Shown here piece after piece: positions 40,625-47,914 of a stretch of 64,000 nucleotides of DNA. The position numbers and the translations under genes were made by a program. Position 1 is the first letter of the stretch; each line of letters begins with the position of its first letter. A model generated the notes under the pieces. That model had not been told where the DNA came from, ran no database searches, and was given only the letters and a program-made list of their open reading frames with translations. The stretch comes from CBDCDJ01 sp965215355 (lineage in GTDB: Bacteria > Deinococcota > Deinococci > Deinococcales > Trueperaceae): assembly GCA_965215355.1 (NCBI GenBank), contig CBDCDJ010000007.1, positions 2,046,001 to 2,110,000 on the forward strand, read 5' to 3'.

Positions 40625-41350
40625 ATGACCGAGACAGCCAAGGCCGCACTTCAAACGGCTCACCGTGTCGCCGTACTGACCGGCGCGGGCGTCAGCGCCG
40701 AGTCGGGCGTGCCCGTTTTTCGCGGACCGAACGGCTTGTGGCAAAACTACCGCGCCGAGGACTTAGCCACCCCGCAGGCCTACGCGCGCGACCCGAGCCT
40801 CGTGTGGGAGTGGTACCGAATGCGCTTGCACGCCGTCTTGAACGCCGAGCCCAACCGCGCCCACCGCGCACTGGCGCAACTTGCGAAGAGCAAAAACCTC
40901 ACGCTCGTCACGCAAAACGTGGACGGGCTGCACGCTCTGGCCGGGTCGGAAGGGGTGCTCGAGCTGCACGGCAACTTAACCCAAAGCCGTTGCGAGCACT
41001 GCGGGCACTTGGACGTGCTCAGCGTCGACTTCGCGCTGCCGCCGCACTGCTCAACGTGCAGCTCACGCGCCCGGCCCAACGTGGTCTGGTTCGGCGAAAC
41101 GCTGCCGCAAGCAACCTTTCAGGCGGCGGTAAACGCTTTTGCTGTGGCCGAAGTCGCCCTCGTCGTCGGCACTTCTGCAGTGGTCGAGCCTGCCGCGAGC
41201 CTGGCGCGGGTAGCGAAACAGCGGGGGGCGTTCGTCATCGAAATCAACCCCGAACAAACGCCGCTCACCTACAGTGCCGATTTCTCTTTAACCCTGCCCG
41301 CCTCTGCAGGTCTGGCGGCACTGTTGGACGGTCATGAAGCTGACGCGTAA
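40625..41350 (+). CDS. cobB: SIR2-family NAD-dependent protein deacylase
   Basis: Sirtuin of 241 residues that removes acyl groups from lysines using NAD+. NAD site GAGVSAESGVPVFRG, TQNVDGLH, catalytic His in LHGN, and the zinc module CEHCGHLD...CSTCSSRARPNVVWFGE are all present. LVVGTSAVVEPAASL and INPEQTPL complete the Rossmann half. Class III residues Tyr and Arg (WEWYRMR) suggest desuccinylase-type specificity, as in SIRT5-like CobB. That specificity is inferred. No acetyltransferase gene lies adjacent. Confidence 0.95.
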   Translation: MTETAKAALQTAHRVAVLTGAGVSAESGVPVFRGPNGLWQNYRAEDLATPQAYARDPSLVWEWYRMRLHAVLNAEPNRAHRALAQLAKSKNLTLVTQNVDGLHALAGSEGVLELHGNLTQSRCEHCGHLDVLSVDFALPPHCSTCSSRARPNVVWFGETLPQATFQAAVNAFAVAEVALVVGTSAVVEPAASLARVAKQRGAFVIEINPEQTPLTYSADFSLTLPASAGLAALLDGHEADA

Positions 41351-41367
41351 CCTTCTTTCGCCTAACG

Positions 41368-41415
41368 ACAGTTTACCTTTTTCTCACTCGGGTCGCCGCA
41401 GCGCGCTTCGCGGTT
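41368..41415 (+). repeat. Dispersed intergenic repeat, copy 1
   Basis: ACAGTTTACC then TTTTTCTCACTCGGGTCGCC and a GCAGCGCGCTTCGCGGTT end. It matches copy 2 at 42717-42780 in sequence and orientation except for a short internal duplication there. Confidence 0.6.
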
Positions 41416-41529
41416 TTTGCGAGCCTTCAGCCCTAAACCGAGCCGGCACGGAAACCGACGTATCCCTTTTCTTTATCACCCGAAACCCCAAACCATGCGC
41501 CGCGACACCGCCTGAACGACGATGCGCAC

Positions 41530-41739
41530 GGGCGTGAGTGAGGCAGACGGGCCACGGGAACGGGCAAACCGGTACACCTGTCGGGTCGGCGTTAGTGCAG
41601 CAACCTCTAGCCGAACGAGGTCCGAACTGCTCTAATGATGACAGGCTTTAGCCTGCACCGCCGGGGGGCCAGCGTGGGCGGTGCTCCGCAAGAGCGTACC
41701 AGGACTTACTTCCTACTAGCGCCTCTTGCGGACTTTTTT
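41530..41739 (+). ncRNA. Candidate structured RNA ending in a terminator
   Basis: Between convergent genes lie successive stems: CCTC...GAGG near 41610, CAGGCTTTAGCCTG (41642-41655), CACCGCC/GGGCGGTG (41656-41684) and CCGCAAGAG/CTCTTGCGG (41686-41731), the last followed by ACTTTTTT. No coding frame fits. It could be a small RNA or simply the sirtuin 3-prime region with an elaborate terminator. I found no match to 6S, tmRNA, SRP RNA or RNase P signatures. The 5-prime end is not defined. Confidence 0.35.
41686..41739 (+). terminator. Terminator with branched hairpin
   Basis: Outer stem CCGCAAGAG/CTCTTGCGG, inner small stem AGGA/TCCT (41701-41714), then ACTTTTTT. It stops transcription coming from the sirtuin side. 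Confidence 0.7.
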
Positions 41740-41801
41740 AGAAACCCTTCAGCCCGGCGGCACCGCCCCCCGTGTCTTCGGGCATTATTCGGTGTTATAC
41801 C

Positions 41802-42608
41802 TCAGCCGAGCCCCCGCTCGCGCGCCCACAGCACCGCCCCGACCCGCGAATTCACCCCGGTTTTGTCGTAGATGCCGCTTACGTAGTTGCGCACCGTGTT
41901 CAGGGCGAGGTCAAGCTCGGTCGCAATTTCGGCGTTGCTCGCGCCTGCGGCGATGCGCTCGAGCACCTGCCGCTCGCGCGGTGTAAGGTCGGCGAGTTGG
42001 CCGGGGTCAGCCTCGGGCGTGCGGAACTCAGCGAGCTTTTCCAATACCTGGGTGCTGAACCAGGCAGTGTCGCTCATGACCTCGTCGATGGCGCGGCGCA
42101 GCTCGCCCTCGGTGCGCTTGCGCTCGGTGACGTCGTAAAACATTTGCAACAGCGCCTCCTCGCCGTCGACCTTGATGACCGTCGCCGAGGCGAGGATGTC
42201 CCGCAGCTCGCCGGACTTGGTAAGCAGTTGCAACGCCAAATCATGGTAGCCTTCCGCCTCGTCGAGCGAGGCCCGCAGCAGCGCTTGGTCCTCACTCGAG
42301 GCCCACATGTCGAGGTCGAAGGGACGCCGCCCCACCACCTCGTCGCGCCCATAGCCGGTCAGCGTCTCGAAGCTGTGGTTGACGTCGAGAAAGCGAGCCT
42401 CGGGCCGGGCGATGAGGGTGGCGGCCACCGGGCCGAGGCGGAAGATTTGGGCGAAGCGGGTTTCGCTGCGGCGCAGTTCAACCAGAACCGCCCCGAATTG
42501 CGCCAGCAGTTCGGCGTTGACGCCGCCCTCGTCAAGCGGTATATTTTGCGCGACTTCGTTCAGGTGCGCTTCGAGCCGGGCCAGCCGCTCGCTAAAATGT
42601 TCAGCCAC
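41802..42608 (-). CDS. PAS-LuxR transcriptional regulator
   Basis: A 268-residue regulator. A helical N-terminal segment (about 1-48) precedes a PAS domain (about 50-165; FAQIFRLGPVAATLIARPEA, FDLDMWASSEDQALLRASLD) that would sense a ligand or redox state. The C-terminal LuxR/GerE HTH (about 205-265) has LTPRERQVLERIAAGASNAE and LALNTVRNYVSGIYDKTGV. There is no phospho-receiver domain. The GTG start is set by TATACT 5 nt upstream. The target is unknown; it is flanked by copies of a dispersed repeat. Confidence 0.9.
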   Translation of the reverse strand: MAEHFSERLARLEAHLNEVAQNIPLDEGGVNAELLAQFGAVLVELRRSETRFAQIFRLGPVAATLIARPEARFLDVNHSFETLTGYGRDEVVGRRPFDLDMWASSEDQALLRASLDEAEGYHDLALQLLTKSGELRDILASATVIKVDGEEALLQMFYDVTERKRTEGELRRAIDEVMSDTAWFSTQVLEKLAEFRTPEADPGQLADLTPRERQVLERIAAGASNAEIATELDLALNTVRNYVSGIYDKTGVNSRVGAVLWARERGLG

Positions 42609-42613
42609 AGGTC

Positions 42614-42619
42614 AGTATA
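42614..42619 (-). promoter_or_regulatory. -10 hexamer of the leaderless PAS-LuxR gene
   Basis: TATACT on the minus strand, 5 nt before the GTG at 42608. Confidence 0.6.
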
Positions 42620-42716
42620 CCCCTAGAGGCCGTTACGAATATAAAAACTTCGGTCGTCCAACGGCAGGCCGAGAACGCAACTCCTAAAAAGGATGCTTAA
42701 GCTTTTTTGAGTGACT

Positions 42717-42780
42717 ACAGCTTACCTTTTTCTCACTGAGGCCTTTCTCACTGAGGCCGCCACAGCGCTCTTCGCGGTTC
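42717..42780 (+). repeat. Dispersed intergenic repeat, copy 2
   Basis: Same order of blocks as 41368-41415, but a 15-bp piece, TTTCTCACTGAGGCC, is duplicated in tandem (42729-42743 and 42744-42758). With copy 1 it brackets the PAS-LuxR gene. Confidence 0.6.
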
Positions 42781-42823
42781 CTGAAAAGCTGCACCGCTAC
42801 ACTGAACCGTTACGGAGGCTGTC

Positions 42824-43384
42824 ATGTCCTTTCTGTATCACATGAAACCCCAAGCCATGCGGGGCGACACACTTTATCCGCTCAACGAGTTGGAGCACAT
42901 TTACCCCGACCTGTACGCGCAGCAACGCGCCAAGTACGAAGACCACCCGAACCGGAAGCGTCTGCCTACGCGCGTCGTCCCCAAACTGAACTGTCTGTGG
43001 AACGACGTGCTGCACTTTTCGCCCGCCCATCCTCACCTGATTTACCGGGCCTGGCTCGAGCTGGGCAAACAGGTCGCAGACCGACAGTTTTACCGCGTTC
43101 CCGTTGCTCGCATCGCAAGTTTTCCCGGCGTGGTTTATAAAAGTTCGGGTGAGCGCTCGAGTCCGGACGTGACCTTGGCCGAGGACAGTGTGAGCCCGTT
43201 TGACGCGGACACGTTTGAAGAGTTGAGGGAACTGCCGGAGGCAACCCACCGGTGGTACGAAAAGCTCTACCGTCAGGGCCGGTTCGGGGCTTTTTTTGCC
43301 CACATCCCGCACGTTCTTATCCAGGGCGCCGTAAGGGTGAGCGAAACCGACCTCATCCCGTGGAGCGAGCCGCCTGCCCATTAA
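42824..43384 (+). CDS. Conserved-looking hypothetical protein
   Basis: A 186-residue soluble protein that I cannot place in a named family. It starts MSFLYHMKPQAMRGDTLYPL, has YPDLYAQQRAKYEDHPNRK and LPTRVVPKLNCLWNDVLHFS, and is rich in aromatic, His and Pro residues. The single-domain look and normal codon use suggest a genuine gene. CGGAGG lies 7 nt before the ATG and TACACT about 22 nt upstream, giving a conventional short leader. It stands alone. Confidence 0.7.
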   Translation: MSFLYHMKPQAMRGDTLYPLNELEHIYPDLYAQQRAKYEDHPNRKRLPTRVVPKLNCLWNDVLHFSPAHPHLIYRAWLELGKQVADRQFYRVPVARIASFPGVVYKSSGERSSPDVTLAEDSVSPFDADTFEELRELPEATHRWYEKLYRQGRFGAFFAHIPHVLIQGAVRVSETDLIPWSEPPAH

Positions 43385-43553
43385 AGCGGGACGCGGCTAA
43401 GCCACGAGCCAAACCTTGACACCCGGCCCGGAAACCCTACATAGTGGGGCATTGTGACAACGGTCAACTGAACCGTCCCCTGAGCGCTGTGCTCAGCCAG
43501 ACGTAAAAACCCATCCGTTTTTAAACCTTTGAGGTTTCGGCCTCCTCGGGTCG

Positions 43554-43559
43554 TAGCTT
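43554..43559 (+). promoter_or_regulatory. -10 hexamer of the leader ORF before the MFS gene
   Basis: TAGCTT, 7 nt before the ATG at 43567. Confidence 0.45.
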
Positions 43560-43566
43560 TTTGGCT

Positions 43567-43608
43567 ATGACAGACCCGGCTCGTTTCGAAGCCGGGTGCG
43601 GAAGGTAG
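43567..43608 (+). CDS. Leaderless 13-codon leader ORF upstream of the MFS gene
   Basis: Encodes MTDPARFEAGCGR and ends in a TAG 3 bases before the MFS ATG. Its codons span a hairpin, ACCCGGCT/AGCCGGGT (about 43572-43595), so translation of the mini-ORF would open the structure next to the MFS ribosome-binding site. That coupling role is inferred. Confidence 0.4.
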   Translation: MTDPARFEAGCGR

Positions 43609-43611
43609 GGT

Positions 43612-44832
43612 ATGTTGACCGAACGTTTTTCCCCTTTCAGGGTTTACATGCTCGTCACGGCGTTGACCGCTTTGTCGTTCAGCCTTTACGGCACGCTGTC
43701 CTCGGTGTACCGCGTCGAGGTGGCGCTGCTCGGCCCCTTGCAACTCGTGCTCGTCGGCTCGGTTTTAGAACTGACCGTGTTTTTGTTCGAAATCCCGACC
43801 GGCATCGTCGCCGACCTCTACAGCCGCCGCCGCTCGGTCATCATCGGGTTTGCGCTGTTCGGCGCGGGCTTCGTGCTCGAGGGCGCGCTGCCGATGTTCG
43901 CCACCATGCTCTTCGCCCAGGTGTTGTGGGGGCTCGGCGCGACGTTTGAGAGCGGCGCGATAGACGCCTGGGTCGCGGACGAGATAGGCGAGACAAAAGC
44001 GGGCGACGCCTTTTTGCGGGCCACGCAGGTCGGGCAGGTCGTGTCGTTTTTGGGCATCGGGCTCGCCGTCGTGTTCGGCGGCGTCTACCTCGGCCTGCCC
44101 ATGATTTTGGGCGGCGTGGGTTTTTTGGCGGCGGCCCTGTTTTTGCTGCTGTTCATGCCCGAGAAAAACTTTTCGCGCAGCCCGGAAACGGGCCACAATC
44201 CTTTCAAGGCCATGCGCGCGACGTTTTCTGCGGGGTTGGAAGTGGCGAACCGCAAACCCGTCATCCTAAGCATTTTCGTCATCACCGCGATTTTGGGCGC
44301 GTCGTCGGAGGCTTTCGACCGCCTCTACACCGCGCACTTCATCCGCAACATCGGCTTGCCCGACATTTTTAGTCCCGCGTTGTGGTTCGGCCTGATAGCG
44401 GCGGGCTCGAGCCTGCTCTCCATCGTCGTCACCGAAACGGTGCGGCGCAGGGTGGACCTGAACGCGCACGTCGCGGTGGCAAAAGCGCTGCTCGGCATCA
44501 ACGCGCTCCTCACGGTGTGCGTCGTCGTGTTCGGGGTGGCGGGAAACTTCTTGGCGGCGCTGGCCTTTTACGGCGCGGCGCGGCTGCTGCGCGTCGTCAA
44601 CGGGCCGCTCTACCGAGCCTGGCTCAACCAGAGTTTGGAAACCAAGACCCGCGCGACGGTTTTTTCGATGAACGGGCAGATGGACGCGCTCGGCCAGATT
44701 ACGGGCGGGCCGCTGCTGGGTCTGCTGGCGCGCACCTACGGGATGCCCCTCACCTTCGTCTTGGCGGGGCTGCTCCTGGTGCCCGCGAGCTACCTGTACG
44801 CGCGCACGCTGCGCAAAGGGAAAACGGTTTAG
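43612..44832 (+). CDS. MFS transporter
   Basis: A 406-residue major facilitator protein with about twelve hydrophobic helices. The loop 2-3 signature appears as EIPTGIVADLYSRRRSVIIGF, and VLWGLGATFESGAIDAWVAD follows as in the tetracycline/arabinose-efflux-like MFS_1 group. The central loop (about 180-205, PEKNFSRSPETGHNPFKAMR) separates the two halves. The substrate is unknown; drug or metabolite export is likely. GGAAGGTAGGG precedes the ATG and a short leaderless ORF ends 3 bases before it. Confidence 0.92.
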   Translation: MLTERFSPFRVYMLVTALTALSFSLYGTLSSVYRVEVALLGPLQLVLVGSVLELTVFLFEIPTGIVADLYSRRRSVIIGFALFGAGFVLEGALPMFATMLFAQVLWGLGATFESGAIDAWVADEIGETKAGDAFLRATQVGQVVSFLGIGLAVVFGGVYLGLPMILGGVGFLAAALFLLLFMPEKNFSRSPETGHNPFKAMRATFSAGLEVANRKPVILSIFVITAILGASSEAFDRLYTAHFIRNIGLPDIFSPALWFGLIAAGSSLLSIVVTETVRRRVDLNAHVAVAKALLGINALLTVCVVVFGVAGNFLAALAFYGAARLLRVVNGPLYRAWLNQSLETKTRATVFSMNGQMDALGQITGGPLLGLLARTYGMPLTFVLAGLLLVPASYLYARTLRKGKTV

Positions 44833-44885
44833 GCGGCTCGAGCCCAACGGCGCGGGTTGGCCCAGGGCTCACCTTTCAGGTAAGG

Positions 44886-44891
44886 TAGTGT
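44886..44891 (+). promoter_or_regulatory. -10 hexamer of the leaderless ZIP-like gene
   Basis: TAGTGT, 7 nt before the ATG at 44899. Confidence 0.45.
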
Positions 44892-44898
44892 AAAGGTT

Positions 44899-45633
44899 AT
44901 GGAAACTTCTTTTTCGTTTTTGGCCGCTTGCGGCTTCGCCCTGATTCACCTGTTCGCGGGCAAGCTCCGCTTTTTGGACGGCATCCCGCGCAGCCGCTGG
45001 CTCTCAGCGGCGGGCGGGGCCTCGGTGGCTTACGTGTTTTTGCACCTGTTGCCCGAACTGAGCGAGGGTCACGAGGCGCTCGGCGAGGTTTTGGCCTTTA
45101 TCGAGCAGCGCGCCTACGCGGTGGCGCTGCTCGGTTTGGCGGTGTTTTACGGCCTCGAGCGGGCGGCGCTCAGCTCGCGCGGGGACGACCCCGACGACCC
45201 CGACGACGGCCCCGACGCCAAAAGCACCGAGCCGGGCGTGTTCTGGCTGCACGTGGGGTCGTTCGGGGTTTACAACCTCATCGTCGGTTATTTACTGCTG
45301 CACCGCGAAACGCCCGAGCCCATCAGCCTGCTGTGGTATTTCGTGGCGATGGGCCTGCACTTTTTCGTCAACGACTACGGCCTGCGCGAGCACCACAAAC
45401 GCCGCTACCACGACACGGGGCGCTGGCTGTTGGCGGCGGCGGTGCTGGTCGGCTGGGGCTTGGGCCTGGCCATCGAAATAAACGAGGCGTTCGTCACCGC
45501 CCTGTTCGCCTTTTTGGCGGGCGGCGTCGTGCTCAACGTTTTAAAAGAGGAGTTGCCCGAAAAACGTCGCAGCCGCTTTTCGTCCTTCGCCCTCGGGATG
45601 ATCGGTTACGCGGCGCTGCTGCTGCTCACCTAG
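44899..45633 (+). CDS. ZIP-like polytopic membrane protein
   Basis: A 244-residue protein with about seven hydrophobic segments and an acidic cytoplasmic loop (DDPDDPDDGPDAKS). Helix patterns AYVFLHLLPELSEGHEALG and VAMGLHFFVNDYGLREHHKR carry His, Glu and Asp in positions reminiscent of ZIP-family metal transporters (HxLPE in helix 4-like context). However, the usual HSxxDGxA is not evident, so zinc transport is only suggested. LAFLAGGVVLNVLKEELPEK near the C-terminus is also ZIP-like. Confidence 0.7.
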   Translation: METSFSFLAACGFALIHLFAGKLRFLDGIPRSRWLSAAGGASVAYVFLHLLPELSEGHEALGEVLAFIEQRAYAVALLGLAVFYGLERAALSSRGDDPDDPDDGPDAKSTEPGVFWLHVGSFGVYNLIVGYLLLHRETPEPISLLWYFVAMGLHFFVNDYGLREHHKRRYHDTGRWLLAAAVLVGWGLGLAIEINEAFVTALFAFLAGGVVLNVLKEELPEKRRSRFSSFALGMIGYAALLLLT

Positions 45634-45656
45634 CGAACTTCACTGGGCAGCGGCCG

Positions 45657-46160
45657 TCAGCCGTACGCTTGCTGATGGCTTTTTTTCAGCCGCTTATACG
45701 TTTCGTTTTCTCGAGCCTCGACGTAGCGTTCATAAAAAATCTCGGCTGAGCGGGCCTTGACCGGGTCCTGCTCGCGCGGCAGTTCGGCGCGGCCGTGCGC
45801 GCCGCTCTGGCCCTTTTTGTCCGGCGGCACGGGGCCGTCGTACTTCTTGCCGCCTTTGTGGTTGGCGTAGCGCCGGGCGCGCGTCCAGCCCATCTGCAAG
45901 AATTTACGCGCCATGTCCGCGCCGACGAAGTCCTCGGCGTCCAGGTAAGCGTGGAACAGCTCTAAGATTTTCTGCGACGACTCTTCCGCCACTTCGGGCG
46001 TTGCAAAGCGCCAGTGCGGGAGGAGTTCGCTTTTGTAGGGCTCGACTGAAAGCACACCCTGCTCGCCCCGGCCGACACGGTACTTCTCGGGCTCGGCGCG
46101 AAAGTCGGTGTGTTCGAAGTCGAGGTCGTAAAACCTGGGCTTTTTGTCGTCGTTTGGCAC
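45657..46160 (-). CDS. DUF4385 family protein
   Basis: A 167-residue soluble protein matching DUF4385: YDLDFEHTDFRAEPEKYRVG, RGEQGVLSVEPYKSELLPHW, MARKFLQMGWTRARRYANHK and PREQDPVKARSAEIFYERYV. The family occurs in bacteria and phages and has no known function; the strong conservation of Arg, Tyr and Trp suggests nucleic-acid or nucleotide binding. The GTG at 46160 is chosen because TATTTT sits 7 nt upstream. A longer open frame to 46502 runs through the intergenic duplication and is not coding. Confidence 0.82.
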   Translation of the reverse strand: MPNDDKKPRFYDLDFEHTDFRAEPEKYRVGRGEQGVLSVEPYKSELLPHWRFATPEVAEESSQKILELFHAYLDAEDFVGADMARKFLQMGWTRARRYANHKGGKKYDGPVPPDKKGQSGAHGRAELPREQDPVKARSAEIFYERYVEARENETYKRLKKSHQQAYG

Positions 46161-46167
46161 AAGGCTC

Positions 46168-46173
46168 AAAATA
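46168..46173 (-). promoter_or_regulatory. -10 hexamer of the leaderless DUF4385 gene
   Basis: TATTTT on the minus strand, 7 nt before the GTG at 46160. Confidence 0.5.
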
Positions 46174-46204
46174 ACGCTTTTCGAGTCAGGTGATAGCCTT
46201 TCCG

Positions 46205-46434
46205 GTTCATTCCTTTGGTTGACCCGAGCGGAGCAAGATGAAACGAGTACTGACTGAAGACAAGGAACCGCAACACCTCTGCCGAGTTTACTGGGTGTAT
46301 GACCGGAGTTTGTAGAAACCGTTGAACTGTGGTCGGTTTGGCCGCTGTCGGCACAGTTTGGGTTGATGTGCAACATGCAATACAACATGCAGTACAAAGT
46401 GTGATGCGGCTCGAGCCCGGCGTATCCGCTACCA
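46205..46434. repeat. 230-bp perfect direct repeat, copy 1
   Basis: Base-for-base identical by eye to 46536-46765. It contains a 12-bp direct repeat, CAACATGCAATA/CAACATGCAGTA, and an AT-richer composition than its surroundings. It begins about 30 bp upstream of the DUF4385 promoter. Confidence 0.92.
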
Positions 46435-46535
46435 TGAGGTTCACTCAAAGCTAAGCGCAAAAGGGCTGCTTGGGATGACGACTTTCGTGCGCGTATCATC
46501 AAAGGTCTTAGCCCTGATTAAGATGCGTCAGCCCT
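46435..46535. other. 101-bp spacer between the two direct repeats
   Basis: Plus-strand frame reads KAKRKRAAWDDDFRARIIKG and stops shortly after, without a start or ribosome-binding site. It may be a fragment of a lost gene or part of a mobile unit. It makes the repeat period 331 bp. Confidence 0.3.
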
Positions 46536-46765
46536 GTTCATTCCTTTGGTTGACCCGAGCGGAGCAAGATGAAACGAGTACTGACTGAAGACAAGGAACC
46601 GCAACACCTCTGCCGAGTTTACTGGGTGTATGACCGGAGTTTGTAGAAACCGTTGAACTGTGGTCGGTTTGGCCGCTGTCGGCACAGTTTGGGTTGATGT
46701 GCAACATGCAATACAACATGCAGTACAAAGTGTGATGCGGCTCGAGCCCGGCGTATCCGCTACCA
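46536..46765. repeat. 230-bp perfect direct repeat, copy 2
   Basis: Second copy of 46205-46434, same orientation. It ends about 120 bp before the TVP38 gene. Identity of this length implies recent duplication or ongoing homogenisation. Confidence 0.92.
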
Positions 46766-46885
46766 GTCTGTGCAGTTTTCTAAACTAAACCTCGCCAGCC
46801 CTCGAGCCCGCGGAGACCGAGCCGAGACGTTTGAAATCGACCCGCTTGCACACCCGCATCCTCGACGAAAAACCGTCGCCTGACC

Positions 46886-47593
46886 GTGCAACTCGCCCCG
46901 CGAAACTGGCGCAAACGCCTCGTCGTTGCGCTGTGGCTCGGCGTCATCGGGGCGTTTTGGGGATACGCGCAGTGGCGCGGCGAAGGGGTCGTCCAGGTGG
47001 TGCAACTGGGGCTGAGACAAGTCACCGACAACCCGTTCGGCCCCGTGTGGCTGCTGGGACTTTTTTTGCTGCGGCCCTTGCTGCTTCTGCCGATTACCCT
47101 TCTTAACGTCTTCGCGGGCTTTTTGTTCGGTCCTGTGTGGGGCCTTTTGTACGCGCTCAGCGCGAGCTTGTTGTCTTCAGCCGTGGCTTACGGCGTCGCT
47201 CGCTCGTTCGGCGCTGCACCCGAACAAGCAGGTTCGGGGTTCTTAGAGCGCCTGCGCTCACGAAGTTTCGAAACCGTCCTAACGAGCCGCCTCGTCTTTT
47301 TACCGGGCGACCTGGTCAACTACGCGGCAGGCTTTTTGAGGATTTCGTTTGTAGGGTTTATGACGGCGACGGCCTTGGGTGGCCTGCCGGGGCTGATGGT
47401 CAGCGTGTTCGCGGGCGCTTCGGTCGAAGGGCAGTTCACCTTCAGCGGTGTCGAAGTAAGCCCTGGATACCTGTTGGCTTCGGCAGGTTTGCTCGTCGTC
47501 AGCCTCGGCTTGTCGTTTTGGTTGCGGCGGCACGCAGAAGACGCCACGACTGAAACCCATAGGGCAAAAAAAGAAGCGCCTGGTAAGCGCTGA
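46886..47593 (+). CDS. TVP38/TMEM64 family membrane protein
   Basis: A 235-residue VTT-domain protein with about six hydrophobic segments. Family hallmarks: LLPITLLNVFAGFLFGPVWG, ASLLSSAVAYGVARSFG, and LVFLPGDLVNYAAGFLRISF. Relatives are lipid scramblases or small-molecule permeases. The C-terminal tail is basic. The GTG at 46886 has a weak ribosome-binding site. It is distinct in sequence from the other VTT protein at 18366. Confidence 0.85.
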   Translation: MQLAPRNWRKRLVVALWLGVIGAFWGYAQWRGEGVVQVVQLGLRQVTDNPFGPVWLLGLFLLRPLLLLPITLLNVFAGFLFGPVWGLLYALSASLLSSAVAYGVARSFGAAPEQAGSGFLERLRSRSFETVLTSRLVFLPGDLVNYAAGFLRISFVGFMTATALGGLPGLMVSVFAGASVEGQFTFSGVEVSPGYLLASAGLLVVSLGLSFWLRRHAEDATTETHRAKKEAPGKR

Positions 47594-47869
47594 TAAAGGA
47601 AAGTATAGCCCAGTATACGTTATTCGTCAAGAGGATGCACTGAAACCCGGACGAAAGTCTGTACGGCCTCAGGACAAGAAACTGAGAAGCCGCGTTGGGC
47701 AGGAAAGACACGCCGCTCGGGCTGTAAAGACGAAAAAATGCCCCCGTAGAGCTTTGCTTGGATTTCCCGGAACCCACGACAACCCCGACACCTACTGGGC
47801 AAACGGTACGTGTCACGCTTCGACGGTTGAAGATGCTCGAGTTACAAGCCGAAGCGCCGGGCAACTGGA
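47594..47869. other. Intergenic, no gene seen
   Basis: About 275 bases between convergent TVP38 and clpA. It holds two TATACT-type hexamers on the minus strand near 47607-47625 but no credible coding frame downstream of them. Confidence 0.35.
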
Positions 47870-47901
47870 AGGGGCGGTCAAACCCGCCCCTTCAGCTATT
47901 T
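47870..47901 (-). terminator. Probable terminator of clpA
   Basis: Stem GAAGGGGCGG/CCGCCCCTTC around a GTTTGA loop just after the clpA stop. On the plus strand it is followed by CTATTTTTGG, so it may act in both directions. Confidence 0.6.
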
Positions 47902-47914
47902 TTGGTAACTAGGT

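Noticed and set aside
45657..46502. Longer DUF4385 protein starting at 46502
   Set aside because: The extension crosses the duplicated intergenic repeat and the TATTTT box. Family similarity begins near the GTG at 46160.
46161..46728. Minus-strand frames MYCMLYCMLH... in the duplicated region
   Set aside because: The same peptide appears twice only because the DNA is duplicated. There is no ribosome-binding site, and the composition is unlike a protein.
47499..47864. 121-codon minus-strand frame between TVP38 and clpA
   Set aside because: It overlaps the end of TVP38 on the other strand, lacks motifs and a start signal, and its composition is not coding-like.
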